This document shows positions 1 to 8,179 of a DNA stretch of 30,395 bases, one piece after another. Numbering within the stretch: the stretch's first letter is position 1; the number at the start of each line of letters is the position of its first letter. The DNA comes from an uncultured Bacteroidota bacterium. GTDB taxonomy: Bacteria; Bacteroidota; Bacteroidia; Flavobacteriales; Flavobacteriaceae. Below the pieces are notes generated by a model. That model made no database searches and was not told where the DNA came from. It saw nothing but the letters and a program-made list of their open reading frames with translations. The position numbers and the translations under genes were made by a program. The stretch spans positions 1 through 30,395 of the forward strand of contig CACLQG010000015.1 in NCBI GenBank assembly GCA_902609035.1. Direction: 5' to 3'.

Positions 1-978
1 TGGCGTTTGGGATGTCAAGTCAAGGTAAAACAAAATATGGTGATCCAAGTCCCTGAGGAAGTATTTGGAATCAAAAAATGGGAAGCTACTGTGGTCAGAA
101 ATTGGAATGTAGCTTCCTTCATCAAAGAGTTTGTTGTAGAGATACCTGAAACGATGAACTATGAGGCTGGTGGATACATTCAAATTGAAATTCCCGATTG
201 CGAGGTTAAATATAGTGACATTGATATCTCCTCTCATCCAGAAGAGCACCCAGGAGAACCCGATAAATTTAAATTGGAATGGGATAAATTCAATCTATGG
301 CCGTTGGTCATGAAAAACCCCGAAACGGTTGAGCGTGCTTATTCTATGGCTTCTTTTCCTGCAGAGGGACGAGAAATTATGCTCAACGTGAGGATTGCTA
401 CCCCACCCTGGGATCGAAATAAAAACAATTGGATGGATGTAAATCCAGGAATTGCTTCCTCTTACATTTTTTCCAAAAAAGCTGGTGATAAAGTTACTAT
501 ATCTGGTCCTTATGGAGAGTTCTTCATCAACCACTCTGAGTCAGAGATGCTTTATGTTGGTGGTGGTGCTGGTATGGCGCCTATGCGTTCGCATTTGTAT
601 GAATTATTCAGAACATTAAAAACGGGAAGAAAAGTATCTTTCTGGTACGGTGGACGCTCTAAAAGGGAGCTATTTTATCTTGACCATTTTAGGGCACTAG
701 AAAAAGATTTTGAGAATTTTAAATTTTATGTGGCCCTTTCCGAACCCATGGATGAGGATAATTGGAAAGTCAAAGAGGGATTGAATGGTCATGGAGATGG
801 ATTTAAAGGATTTGTCCACCAATGTGTAATTGATAATTACCTAAATTATCATGAAACACCAGAGGATATTGAAGTTTACTTCTGTGGACCACCACTTATG
901 AATCAGGCAATAGAAAAAATGGCTGATGACTTTGGTATTCCTCCCGAAAATGTTCGCTTTGACGATTTTGGGGGGTAA
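1..978 (+). CDS. nqrF: Na+-translocating NADH:quinone reductase subunit F, 3' part
   Basis: NqrF is the NADH-oxidising subunit of the sodium-pumping NADH:quinone reductase in the cytoplasmic membrane. It passes electrons from NADH through FAD to a 2Fe-2S centre. The window starts inside the gene: the reading frame is open from base 1 and begins in the 2Fe-2S domain, where Cys5 of the visible part (RLGCQVKVK) fits the last cluster ligand. About 80-110 N-terminal residues, with the membrane anchor and the other cluster cysteines, lie outside. The FAD motif RAYS is at visible residues 112-115, the nucleotide-binding GGGAGMAP at 187-194, and the NADH-site Cys295 in YFCGPP. The C-terminus ends in the family's typical FDDFGG. 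The other nqr genes are presumably upstream. The TTG at base 7 is not a real start. Confidence 0.97.
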   Translation, partial: WRLGCQVKVKQNMVIQVPEEVFGIKKWEATVVRNWNVASFIKEFVVEIPETMNYEAGGYIQIEIPDCEVKYSDIDISSHPEEHPGEPDKFKLEWDKFNLWPLVMKNPETVERAYSMASFPAEGREIMLNVRIATPPWDRNKNNWMDVNPGIASSYIFSKKAGDKVTISGPYGEFFINHSESEMLYVGGGAGMAPMRSHLYELFRTLKTGRKVSFWYGGRSKRELFYLDHFRALEKDFENFKFYVALSEPMDEDNWKVKEGLNGHGDGFKGFVHQCVIDNYLNYHETPEDIEVYFCGPPLMNQAIEKMADDFGIPPENVRFDDFGG

Positions 979-982
979 AAAA

Positions 983-1336
983 ATGCTAAAGCTAAAAGAC
1001 ATCCACAATTTAGCAATGAATGAGGTGGGAAATCACCTTTCCAAGCAAGGGTTTGAATTTTTGGCCGTCAATTCTCAACTCAATAAAGACCCTCAGTTTG
1101 TATGTCTCAAAAATAAAAAACTTCATTTTATAGTGGTAAGAGGATATTTGTACCCCGATAACCCCATGAAATTTAATATTCAACTGATGAATCAAGTGAG
1201 GGAGCATGGTATCAAATATAAAGCAAATACCTATTATGCTGGAGTGGGTTTTGCAAATGCCCAAGATTATGAACTCCCTTTAACTCAAAACGACAGTTAT
1301 GTGGTCAATTTTGATGGACTTCAAATTATGGATTAG
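983..1336 (+). CDS. conserved small protein of unknown function between nqrF and apbE
   Basis: This gene encodes 117 residues and I do not recognise a function. It begins 4 bases after the nqrF stop codon, with GGGGG about 7 bases before the ATG, so it is surely cotranscribed with nqrF; its end overlaps the start of apbE. The protein has no signal peptide or membrane segment, so it should be cytoplasmic. The sequence suggests a mixed alpha/beta fold: a helix (LAMNEVGNHLSKQGFEF), two strands ending in HFIVVRGYLYP, a second helix, and a strand with YYAGVGFAN. The helix-strand-strand order resembles PD-(D/E)XK nuclease-like folds, but the E-x-K pair is not visible, so this is only a hint. Genes of this size in flavobacteria are, from memory, sometimes labelled NqrF by proximity; the protein has no NqrF domain. 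An upstream start at 926 inside nqrF is unlikely. Confidence 0.85.
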   Translation: MLKLKDIHNLAMNEVGNHLSKQGFEFLAVNSQLNKDPQFVCLKNKKLHFIVVRGYLYPDNPMKFNIQLMNQVREHGIKYKANTYYAGVGFANAQDYELPLTQNDSYVVNFDGLQIMD

Positions 1337-2306
1337 TTTTGTCCTATTTTGTCTTACAATATCCTGTTATAAAAGTCCCTTAAAGGCGAGAAAATTACAA
1401 GGACTTGCATTGGGGACCTCATACAATATACAGTACGTAGGGGATGCCTCTGAGGAAGAAATACAACTGGGAATTGACTCCTTATTTTATGTTCTAAATA
1501 AATCTCTTTCCACGTATTTGTTGCAATCTGATATTTCCAAAATTAACAGAGGAGATACCACTGTAGTGGTGGATGAGCATTTTAGGAAGGTTTTTGAAAA
1601 AGCTACCGAAGTTTGGGAAGAGACTGACGGTTATTTTGATCCCACTATTGGGGCATTGGTTAATGCTTATGGATTTGGACCTAAAATATCCACGAATATA
1701 TTAGATACTATTAAAAGAGTCAGCTTACTTCAACTTACAGGTTGGCAAAAAGTAAAACTTGAAGAAAATGGTACTATAACTAAAGAATCTCCAAATATTT
1801 TTTTAGATTTCAATGCCTTGGCAAAAGGCTATATTGTTGATATTATAGGAAGTTTCATACAAGATTCAGGTAGTTTAAACTATATGGTTGAAATTGGAGG
1901 GGAGATTCTAGTCAAGGGGCAAAGCCCAAAGTCAAAAAAGGCATGGAAAATTGCAATTGATGATCCCCGTCAAGGGTCCCAACGTCAATTTCTAAGAACC
2001 TTAGCTCTCCACGATCAAGCCCTAGCCAGTTCTGGGAATTACCGTAAATACCGAATTGACTCCATTACTGGTGAAAGATTTGTCCATTCTATTAATCCGC
2101 ATACAGGCTCGGCTTTAAAAACGAAAGTTTTAAGTACCTCAGTCAAGGCACCAGACTGCATGACTGCTGATGCATGGGCTACTGCTCTTATGGTAATGCC
2201 CTTACAAAAAGGAAAAGAGTTGATTGAAAACAGCCCCCATTTAGAAGCCCTGTGGACGGTGGCTGATCAAAATGATTTTCTAGTTGTTGAATCAAAAAAG
2301 TGGTAA
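1314..2306 (+). CDS. apbE: FAD:protein FMN transferase (ApbE), lipoprotein
   Basis: ApbE transfers FMN from FAD to a threonine of target proteins outside the cytoplasmic membrane; NqrB and NqrC are classical targets, which matches its place after nqrF. The 330-residue protein starts with a lipoprotein signal (MDFKLWISFVLFCLTISC), giving lipidated Cys18. Family motifs follow in order: LGTSYNIQY near 33-41, TDGYFDPTIGALVNAYGFG near 104-122, LDFNALAKGY 164-173, EIGGEI 193-198, ASSGNYRKY 238-246, HSINPHTG 258-265 and TADAWATAL 284-292. I prefer the ATG at 1314 over the one at 1299 because it gives a tidy signal peptide; both overlap the upstream gene, so translation is probably coupled. Length is normal. 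The next 740 bases carry no clear gene. Confidence 0.95.
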   Translation: MDFKLWISFVLFCLTISCYKSPLKARKLQGLALGTSYNIQYVGDASEEEIQLGIDSLFYVLNKSLSTYLLQSDISKINRGDTTVVVDEHFRKVFEKATEVWEETDGYFDPTIGALVNAYGFGPKISTNILDTIKRVSLLQLTGWQKVKLEENGTITKESPNIFLDFNALAKGYIVDIIGSFIQDSGSLNYMVEIGGEILVKGQSPKSKKAWKIAIDDPRQGSQRQFLRTLALHDQALASSGNYRKYRIDSITGERFVHSINPHTGSALKTKVLSTSVKAPDCMTADAWATALMVMPLQKGKELIENSPHLEALWTVADQNDFLVVESKKW

Positions 2307-3046
2307 TTTATAATATTTTATAATAAATTAGTTAACCTAAACATTAATCTAAGCTTGTTCCTCGCTTATTCAAATTAAATGCCCTCAGTGGTTTAATCAC
2401 TCCGATTAGTTCTTTTAACATTTAACGTTTTTTATCAAATGACCCTCTTTAGTGAATTTATATTTCAGCCTGAAAACGAAATTCATGTCATATTAGGAGA
2501 TTTATTTTTTGAATCTAGAAAAATTATCACTGATCGAGGTTCCTATTTAGGAATACAATCTTTCGCATATGCATTTAAATGGTAACCTGAAAACAATGAT
2601 ACTTTTGCTGACCGCTTTATTTTTTATGATAAAAATAAATTGACCCTTTTCATTTTGACACAATAATATTCTTAAGCCTAATCACATTTACAATTTAATT
2701 CTAAGTGGTTTAATTCGAATTGAAAGATAATGTACAGCACTTAACACAGATAATGTTTTAGACAATTATCTTGATAACAACCCTTTTGAAAACTAGAGTT
2801 ATCAGTGGAAGAGTTTCAAAAGATAGAGCATTTTATAAAAAAGTGTAATCACCTTCTTGTTACACAAAACCTGGCAGATATTATTCACAATTATTCATAT
2901 AATGTTTAAGAAAATGTAAGAAGCAACCCAGGAAAATCCAAGAGTTTTATGTGAATATACTTTAATAAGAAAAGAAAACTTAAAAACTCTTTAAGTATTT
3001 ATAACTTTTGGAGGATAAACTAAATAAAATAGTAATTAAATTACTA
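2307..3046. other. 740-bp gap without a convincing gene
   Basis: This is by far the longest non-coding stretch in the window. It lies between two convergent genes, apbE and the methyltransferase. It is very AT-rich and holds only short open frames: 2439-2585 (+, 48 codons, resuming after one stop to 2666), 2805-2909 (+, 34 codons from GTG, same frame) and 2344-2421 (-, 25 codons, MLKELIGVIKPLRAFNLNKR and five more residues). None has a convincing ribosome binding site or a family I recognise. The 11-mer AGTGGTTTAAT occurs at 2387 and 2704, which chance could explain. I saw no tRNA-like fold, no long terminal repeats and no riboswitch. The best reading is decayed coding DNA, with an unrecognised small RNA or small protein as alternatives. 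Confidence 0.6.
2439..2666 (+). pseudogene. possible gene remnant with one in-frame stop
   Basis: From an ATG at 2439 the frame reads 48 residues with a protein-like composition (for example FIFQPENEIHVILGDLFFES), stops at TAA 2583-2585, and then stays open in the same frame for 26 more codons (PENNDTFADRFIFYDKNK...) to TAA 2664-2666. Both parts are mixed hydrophobic and charged, unlike the runs of Lys, Asn, Ile and Phe expected from random AT-rich DNA. This is compatible with a small gene broken by a nonsense mutation, or with a 48-residue gene followed by chance sequence. I cannot name a family. Confidence is low because short open frames are common by chance. Confidence 0.2.
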
Positions 3047-3052
3047 CTATTT
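3027..3052 (-). terminator. AT-rich hairpin at the 3' end of the methyltransferase operon
   Basis: An 8-base perfect inverted repeat, AAATAGTA at 3027-3034 and TACTATTT at 3045-3052, encloses a 10-base loop and overlaps the stop codon of the methyltransferase gene. On the minus strand it is followed by TTTATTTAG. The stem has only two G-C pairs, so it would be weak; it may be a terminator or simply an AT-rich palindrome. Confidence 0.25.
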
Positions 3053-3802
3053 AAGCATCACAGGAATCTGCTCTTTCTGAGAGAGAGCATATTGGTCGAT
3101 CTCTTCTGAAGTTAATTTTTTTTCCAAGTGAACATTTACAGCTAAAAAACCTACCGATTCGAGTTTTAGGTAATAATCTTGGCCATAAACTCTCACGTGA
3201 TCGTATTGTCCAAAAAGTTGAGAACGAACCTTGGGGTCGGTGACGCTTTTATCTTCATAAGTTTTATCAAGATTGACATCTATAGGCACTTGAGCTATCA
3301 ATGTCCCTCCCTTTTTTAATATGCGATACAATTCATTCATCGCTTTTAGGTCATCGGGAATGTGTTCCAATACATGATTACAAAGGATTAAATCATAGCT
3401 TTGATCTTCAAAAGGTAAGTCGCATATATCCGCCAATACGTCTGCCAAAGGCGAGTTTAGGTCTGCAGTGGTATAATCCCAATGTTGGTATCCTTTGAAA
3501 ATTTTATAAAAAACCTGTTCAGGCGCAATATGGAGCACCTTGAGTTCATCTTTTAATAAACTTGTTTCTCTTTCCAAATAAAGCCAAAGCATACGGTGAC
3601 GCTCTAAGGAGAGTGTACCTGGACAAAGTGCATTCGGTCGTAGTTGTTCTCCGTAGCCATAGGTTAAAAACTTTCGGTAACGCGAACCATCTATTGGGTC
3701 AATGAACTTATTACCACGGAAATAAATTCGTAACAGTGGCTGTAAAATAAGACTCACTCGAATTAAAAAACCTCGTGAAAAAAAATTCAAAAGCCAATTC
3801 AT
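3047..3802 (-). CDS. class I SAM-dependent methyltransferase (type 11)
   Basis: A 251-residue methyltransferase of unknown substrate. The SAM domain covers about 85-200: motif I is the atypical VLHIAPE at 89-95 in place of the usual glycine-rich loop, followed by DICDLPF at 125-131, the motif IV segment YDLILCNHVLEHIPDD at 136-151 and LKKGGTLIAQVP at 162-173. Before it lies a DPIDGSRYRKF...NALCPGTLSLERHR segment (35-70). In wider relatives I recall CPxC pairs in these places, probably binding zinc; here three of the four cysteines are missing, which I believe is usual in Bacteroidota versions. The N-terminal 25 residues are hydrophobic and basic and may touch the membrane. The start codon overlaps the map stop codon (ATGA), so this is the last gene of the gpmI operon. 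Confidence 0.85.
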   Translation of the reverse strand: MNWLLNFFSRGFLIRVSLILQPLLRIYFRGNKFIDPIDGSRYRKFLTYGYGEQLRPNALCPGTLSLERHRMLWLYLERETSLLKDELKVLHIAPEQVFYKIFKGYQHWDYTTADLNSPLADVLADICDLPFEDQSYDLILCNHVLEHIPDDLKAMNELYRILKKGGTLIAQVPIDVNLDKTYEDKSVTDPKVRSQLFGQYDHVRVYGQDYYLKLESVGFLAVNVHLEKKLTSEEIDQYALSQKEQIPVMLK

Positions 3803-4617
3803 ACCTCTGAGATTACTTTTTTGAAAGGAACTTCTTCATCAGTTTGAATTCCTAATGCCTCATAAACATAAGCAAAAGTGGAAAGTAATTGAGGTTTGCC
3901 ATCTATCAAAGCTACATTGTGTTCAAAATGAGCACTTGGGAGATTGTCCGCTGTCTTGATGGTCCAACCATCATTAAAATGATGAATATTTTTAGTCCCT
4001 TGATTGATCATGGGTTCTATTGCAATGACCATACCATTGAGAAATTTTTTTCCTCGTCCTCTTTTGCCGTAATTCGGAATTTCAGGTGATTCATGCATTT
4101 CTTTACCCAGTCCGTGTCCTACCAATTCTCTCACAACTCCATAGCCAAAAGATTCAGCGTAGGTCTGAATGGAGTGACCCAAATCACCAACACGGTTACC
4201 ATGACAAAAGGCTTCTATTCCAAGGTAAAGTGATTTTTTGGTGACTTGTAATAATCTTTTGGTGGCCTTGGCAATTTCCCCTACCTCAAAGGTGTAGGCG
4301 TGATCTCCATAAAATCCATTTTTCAATGCCCCACAATCTACTGATAAGATATCTCCCTCTTCCAAAGGTTTATTGTTGGGGATGCCATGAACTACCTGCT
4401 CATTTGGACTTGCGCAAAGAGTATTAGGATAATCATACAATCCGAGAAAGCCCGGTTCTGCCTGATGGTCTCTAATAAAGGTCTCTGCTAGTTTGTCCAA
4501 GTGTAAAGTAGTTACTCCAGGCTTAATTTCCCCCGCTAGCATTCCCAAAGTTTTAGATACAATCAATGAGCTTTTCCGCATCAATTCAATCTCTTCCAAA
4601 TTTTTGATCTTTACCAT
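3799..4617 (-). CDS. map: methionine aminopeptidase, type I
   Basis: Map removes the initiator methionine from new cytoplasmic proteins with two divalent metal ions. All five metal ligands can be seen in their usual order: Asp94 (SVDCG), Asp105 (GDHA), His168 (GHGLG), Glu201 (IEPM) and Glu232 (FEHN), and the substrate-site His78 lies in VVHGIP. At 272 residues it is slightly longer than the Escherichia coli enzyme because of a C-terminal tail (YEALGIQTDEEVPFKKVISEV region), a form common in Bacteroidota. It lacks the N-terminal zinc-finger extension of longer types. It begins 3 bases after the thioredoxin-like gene and overlaps the methyltransferase gene by 4 bases, so the genes are cotranscribed. 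Confidence 0.97.
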   Translation of the reverse strand: MVKIKNLEEIELMRKSSLIVSKTLGMLAGEIKPGVTTLHLDKLAETFIRDHQAEPGFLGLYDYPNTLCASPNEQVVHGIPNNKPLEEGDILSVDCGALKNGFYGDHAYTFEVGEIAKATKRLLQVTKKSLYLGIEAFCHGNRVGDLGHSIQTYAESFGYGVVRELVGHGLGKEMHESPEIPNYGKRGRGKKFLNGMVIAIEPMINQGTKNIHHFNDGWTIKTADNLPSAHFEHNVALIDGKPQLLSTFAYVYEALGIQTDEEVPFKKVISEV

Positions 4618-4620
4618 GGG

Positions 4621-5160
4621 TTACCTGTATGAATGGCTGTAGGCAGCTCCCTTTACGATTTTTTCTATGTCAGATTCTAGACTATTTAATGGAAACTCTA
4701 CAAATCTATTCATTTCATTTCCATCCTTAAAAAAAATAATAGTAGGGATATTATAAATATCTAAATCCTTCTCAAAATTTCTAGGAGTAGTTTTTTCTTC
4801 TGACATGGCATACATCTTCAGATGATTTTGATCAAATTCTAAAGCATTCAAAAGTTTAAAAAAATGAGGTAATTCTCTTTGACTATCCTCACACCAAGTA
4901 CCCATAAATACTTTAATTTTCAATCCTTTTAGAAAAGGTTTTATTTCTTTTATCCAATTTGGGTCTGTATTAATCCTATCATATTCCTGGTCGAACCAAG
5001 GGGTAATTGGCGAGGTTCTTAAATTACTCACATTGATCGGGCCAAGGAGTATCATTTTACCACTGGTAGCCTTTACAGGAGTAGCTGAGAACGGTTTTTG
5101 TTGATTAGGACCACAGCTAAAAAGGAACATATTCAATGTTAATAAGAAAAAATATTTCAT
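4621..5160 (-). CDS. thioredoxin-fold lipoprotein with a CxxS site
   Basis: A 179-residue exported protein. Residues 1-16 form a lipoprotein signal ending in LFSC, so Cys16 should be lipidated. The thioredoxin fold begins near residue 80: strand KIKVFMGTWC, active-site segment WCEDSQRELPHF with Cys90, and cis-proline strand IPTIIFFKDG with Pro139. The second active-site cysteine is replaced by serine (CEDS). A CxxS site cannot make the usual intramolecular disulfide; such proteins form mixed disulfides, act as isomerases or chaperones, or are not redox enzymes. Cys90 is the only cysteine left in the mature chain besides the lipidated one. It lies in the gpmI operon, 27 bases after gpmI. The partner protein is unknown. 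Confidence 0.8.
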   Translation of the reverse strand: MKYFFLLTLNMFLFSCGPNQQKPFSATPVKATSGKMILLGPINVSNLRTSPITPWFDQEYDRINTDPNWIKEIKPFLKGLKIKVFMGTWCEDSQRELPHFFKLLNALEFDQNHLKMYAMSEEKTTPRNFEKDLDIYNIPTIIFFKDGNEMNRFVEFPLNSLESDIEKIVKGAAYSHSYR

Positions 5161-5187
5161 TGATTTTGTTATTTCGGGGTTATATTT

Positions 5188-6705
5188 TTATACGAGTGGT
5201 TTGCCTGACATAGCTTTGGGAATTTCAATATCCATTAGCTTCAGAATTGTAGGAGCAATGTCTCCTAACACACCGTCGCCAATGGGAGTGGTGTCGTTAT
5301 CTACCATAATGAGCGGGACCGGGTTGGTAGTATGAGCCGTATTTGGGGATCCGTCTGCATTGATCATTGATTCGCAATTACCGTGATCTGCAATTACAAT
5401 TATTTTGTATTTATTTTCTAAAGCGGCATCGATTATTATTCCTGCACAACTATCTACAGTTTCACAGGCTTTGATGGCCGCTTGCAAATCTCCTGTATGT
5501 CCTACCATATCGGGGTTTGCAAAATTTAAACAGATAAAGTCGGGATGCTCGTCTTTGATTTTGGGCAATATAGCATCTCTAATGTCATAAGCACTCATCT
5601 CTGGCTGTAGATCGTAAGTGGCCACTTTAGGTGAGGGACACATAATGCGTTCCTCTCCATCAAAAGGTTCTTCTCTACCACCATTGAAAAAGAATGTAAC
5701 ATGAGGGTATTTTTCGGTTTCGGCTATTCGAATTTGAGATTTATTTACTTTGGATAGTGTTTCTCCTAAGGTATCCACAAGATTGTCTTTTTCAAATACT
5801 ACATTCACCTTTTTAAAGGTTTTATCATAATTTGTGAGGGTAACATAATGCAAGTCTAAAGGGGTCATTCCTTGATCGGGAAAAGCGGATTGTGTAAGGG
5901 CTTGTGTTAATTGTCGACCACGGTCGGTTCTGAAATTGAAAAAGATAACTACATCACCATTTTTTATTTTAGTTAGTGGTTGGTTTTGTTCATCAACGGC
6001 GATCAGTGGTTCAATAAACTCATCTGTAACCCCTGCATCATAACTTTTTTCAATGCTTTCTATCAAGTTGTGAGTAGCAGCTCCCCTACCATGAACCAGG
6101 GCATCATATGTCTTTTTGACGCGATCCCATCTTTTATCTCTATCCATGGCATAGTATCGCCCAGTTATGGATGCTATTTTAGCTCCCGTACTTTTTAATT
6201 TTTGTGATAGCTTTTGAATGAACCCTGCGCCAGATTTGGGGTCAACATCCCTACCATCAGTAAACCCGTGCACAAAGACCCTAGGACCACTATACTTTGA
6301 GGGCATTTCCAGTAGACTTTCTAAGTGGTCCAAGTGAGCGTGAACACCACCATCGGAAAGAAGTCCTAAAAAATGAATATTTTTATCCTCGTTTTGGGCA
6401 TACTCCAAAGCTTCAACCAATACAGGGTTTTTTTCTAAACTTTTATCATCGATGGCTTTGGAAATTTTGACTAAATCTTGATACACAATTCTTCCCGCTC
6501 CAAGATTCATATGTCCGACCTCACTATTTCCCATTTGACCATCAGGAAGGCCTACATTTTCTCCATCAGTCAAAAGCTCAGCATGCGAGTACTTTTGGTA
6601 AAGACGGTCCATGGTCGGTGTTTTTGCTAAATCTACAGCTGAAACTTCTGGATTTGTAGCAAACCCCCAACCATCTAATATCATTAAAATTACTTTTTGG
6701 ACCAT
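5188..6705 (-). CDS. gpmI: 2,3-bisphosphoglycerate-independent phosphoglycerate mutase
   Basis: GpmI interconverts 3- and 2-phosphoglycerate in glycolysis and gluconeogenesis, using two manganese ions and a phosphoserine intermediate. The 505-residue length is standard. Visible features: Asp11 in MILDGWGF, the nucleophile Ser61 in GNSEVGHMNLGAGR, substrate-binding HGFTDGRDVDP (146-156), SITGRYYAMDRDKRWDR (179-195) and FNFRTDRGRQ (256-265), and the metal ligands in NPDMVGHTG (397-405), IADHGNCE (438-445) and TAHTTNP (456-462). It is the first gene of a four-gene minus-strand operon. A perfect -7 box (TATCTTTG on the minus strand, 6719-6726) lies about 13 bases before the start, implying a very short leader. 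Confidence 0.98.
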   Translation of the reverse strand: MVQKVILMILDGWGFATNPEVSAVDLAKTPTMDRLYQKYSHAELLTDGENVGLPDGQMGNSEVGHMNLGAGRIVYQDLVKISKAIDDKSLEKNPVLVEALEYAQNEDKNIHFLGLLSDGGVHAHLDHLESLLEMPSKYSGPRVFVHGFTDGRDVDPKSGAGFIQKLSQKLKSTGAKIASITGRYYAMDRDKRWDRVKKTYDALVHGRGAATHNLIESIEKSYDAGVTDEFIEPLIAVDEQNQPLTKIKNGDVVIFFNFRTDRGRQLTQALTQSAFPDQGMTPLDLHYVTLTNYDKTFKKVNVVFEKDNLVDTLGETLSKVNKSQIRIAETEKYPHVTFFFNGGREEPFDGEERIMCPSPKVATYDLQPEMSAYDIRDAILPKIKDEHPDFICLNFANPDMVGHTGDLQAAIKACETVDSCAGIIIDAALENKYKIIVIADHGNCESMINADGSPNTAHTTNPVPLIMVDNDTTPIGDGVLGDIAPTILKLMDIEIPKAMSGKPLV

Positions 6706-6718
6706 ACAAAATTTTTAA

Positions 6719-6726
6719 CAAAGATA
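6719..6726 (-). promoter_or_regulatory. putative -7 box for the gpmI operon
   Basis: The minus strand reads TATCTTTG, a full match to the Bacteroidota -7 consensus TAnnTTTG, just before the gpmI start at 6705. No clear TTTG-like -33 box is found 17-21 bases further upstream, so the call rests on one element and its position. Confidence 0.4.
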
Positions 6727-6791
6727 ATAATTCCCCCTGCTTGTAATTTGAGGAAGGAGTGAAAAAAAATAAATGTTGTTTCTTTGTACTG

Positions 6792-7721
6792 ATGATAAAA
6801 AAAGGGATTGTTTATTGTTCTAAAGGAAGCATTTATCGTGTTAAATCTGAAGGTGGATTTTACGATTGCAGGATCATTGGAAAATTCCGAATCCAAGGGA
6901 TTAAAAGCACAAATCCAGTGGTGGTAGGAGATAAGGTTTTTTTCAAAATTGAACCCAACGAGGAGCGAAGCATTGGCGTGATTAACGAAATCGAACCACG
7001 CCAAAATTACATCGTTAGAAAATCAGTCAATCTCTCCAAACAGATCCACATCATTGCTTCCAATATTGACCAAGTTTTTTTGATGATTACTCTAAAGGCT
7101 CCAGTTACTTTCCCAACTTTTATAGACCGTTTTTTGGTGACTGCAAAAGCATATGAAATCAATGCAGTATTAATTTTTAATAAAATTGATATATATACCT
7201 CAGAAGAATTGGATGAAGTGAGGGCTTTAAAATCAATTTATGAGAAAATAGGATATACTTGCTTCGAAGTTGTAGCTAATGATCAAAACACCTTGGGAGT
7301 TATTAAAGAAAAAATGATTCAAAAAGTGACTATGTTTTCGGGTCATAGTGGTGTGGGAAAGTCCACTTTAGTCAATACGCTATCTCCGGAACTAGATTTA
7401 AAAACTGGAGACATTTCATCACAGCACGATCAAGGACAACACACTACCACTTTTGCCGAAATGTTTGACTTAAAGACAGGAGCTAAAATAATTGATACCC
7501 CCGGCATCAAAGGTTTTGGGGTAGTAGATATTGAACGAGAGGAATTATCTGGATATTTTAATGAATTTTCTGTTTTGAGAAAAGATTGTAAGTTCAAAAA
7601 CTGCATGCATACCAGTGAGCCTCATTGTGCGGTAAAAACAGCTTTAGAGAATCATGAAATTGCTGAAAGTAGATACAAGTCTTATTTACAATTGTTGGAA
7701 GATTACGCTTTCTACCGTTAA
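6792..7721 (+). CDS. rsgA: small ribosomal subunit biogenesis GTPase RsgA
   Basis: RsgA is a GTPase that helps mature the 30S ribosomal subunit. The 309-residue protein has an N-terminal OB fold (about 1-70), a circularly permuted GTPase domain in which G4 (NKID, 130-133) precedes G1 (GHSGVGKST, 184-192) and G3 (DTPG, 235-238), and a C-terminal zinc site with Cys266, Cys271, His273 and Cys279. I chose the ATG at 6792 because MIKKGIVYCSKGSIY matches the usual RsgA beginning; a GTG at 6759 would add eleven residues that fit poorly, even though the purine-rich AGGAAGGA directly precedes it. It is divergent from gpmI and is followed 3 bases later by dtd. Confidence 0.96.
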   Translation: MIKKGIVYCSKGSIYRVKSEGGFYDCRIIGKFRIQGIKSTNPVVVGDKVFFKIEPNEERSIGVINEIEPRQNYIVRKSVNLSKQIHIIASNIDQVFLMITLKAPVTFPTFIDRFLVTAKAYEINAVLIFNKIDIYTSEELDEVRALKSIYEKIGYTCFEVVANDQNTLGVIKEKMIQKVTMFSGHSGVGKSTLVNTLSPELDLKTGDISSQHDQGQHTTTFAEMFDLKTGAKIIDTPGIKGFGVVDIEREELSGYFNEFSVLRKDCKFKNCMHTSEPHCAVKTALENHEIAESRYKSYLQLLEDYAFYR

Positions 7722-7724
7722 GCT

Positions 7725-8177
7725 ATGAGAATCGTAATACAGAGGGTCAGTAAAGCTGAAGTAATGGTAGAGGGAAATATAGTTGGTTCTATTAACAATG
7801 GACTAATGGTGCTCCTGGGAATTGAAAATGAAGATGATCAATCCGATCTGGAATGGTTGGTTAATAAACTCCTAAACTTGAGGATATTTAATGATGATCT
7901 AAATAAGATGAACTACTCTTTACTGGATGTAAAAGGAGGATTGATGGTCATCAGTCAGTTTACGTTAATGGCAGCTACTAAAAAGGGCAACCGACCATCC
8001 TTCATTCGAGCGGCCAAACATGAAATTGCAATTCCATTATATGAACAATTTGTGCATTTGGCACAGGAAAAACTTGGAAGCAATGTGGCCAAGGGCGTAT
8101 TTGGTTTAGACATGGAAGTCAGCCTACTGAATGACGGACCTGTTACCATTATCATTGATTCAAAAAACAGAGATTAG
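7725..8177 (+). CDS. dtd: D-aminoacyl-tRNA deacylase
   Basis: Dtd cleaves D-amino acids (and glycine wrongly charged on tRNA-Ala) from tRNA, a proofreading step in the cytoplasm. The 150-residue length is standard. The two signature motifs are present: SQFTL at 77-81 and the Gly-cisPro motif in NDGPVT at 136-141. The gene follows rsgA after 3 bases, so the two form an operon. The stop codon lies 2 bases from the stop of the convergent murB gene, leaving no room for a terminator. Confidence 0.97.
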   Translation: MRIVIQRVSKAEVMVEGNIVGSINNGLMVLLGIENEDDQSDLEWLVNKLLNLRIFNDDLNKMNYSLLDVKGGLMVISQFTLMAATKKGNRPSFIRAAKHEIAIPLYEQFVHLAQEKLGSNVAKGVFGLDMEVSLLNDGPVTIIIDSKNRD

Positions 8178-8179
8178 GA

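Noticed and set aside
2704..2756. Short repeats in the gap (AGTGGTTTAAT at 2387 and 2704; AGATAATGT at 2725 and 2748)
   Set aside because: Two copies of 9-11 bases in AT-rich DNA are too weak to call a repeat element or a CRISPR array.
3005..3016. GGAGGA as a ribosome binding site in the gap
   Set aside because: No start codon follows at a suitable distance; the next bases run TAAACTAAATAAAATAG.
6690..7004. A 104-codon minus-strand frame across the gpmI-rsgA gap
   Set aside because: It overlaps the start of gpmI and the first part of rsgA, both certain genes, and its composition is that of a shadow frame.
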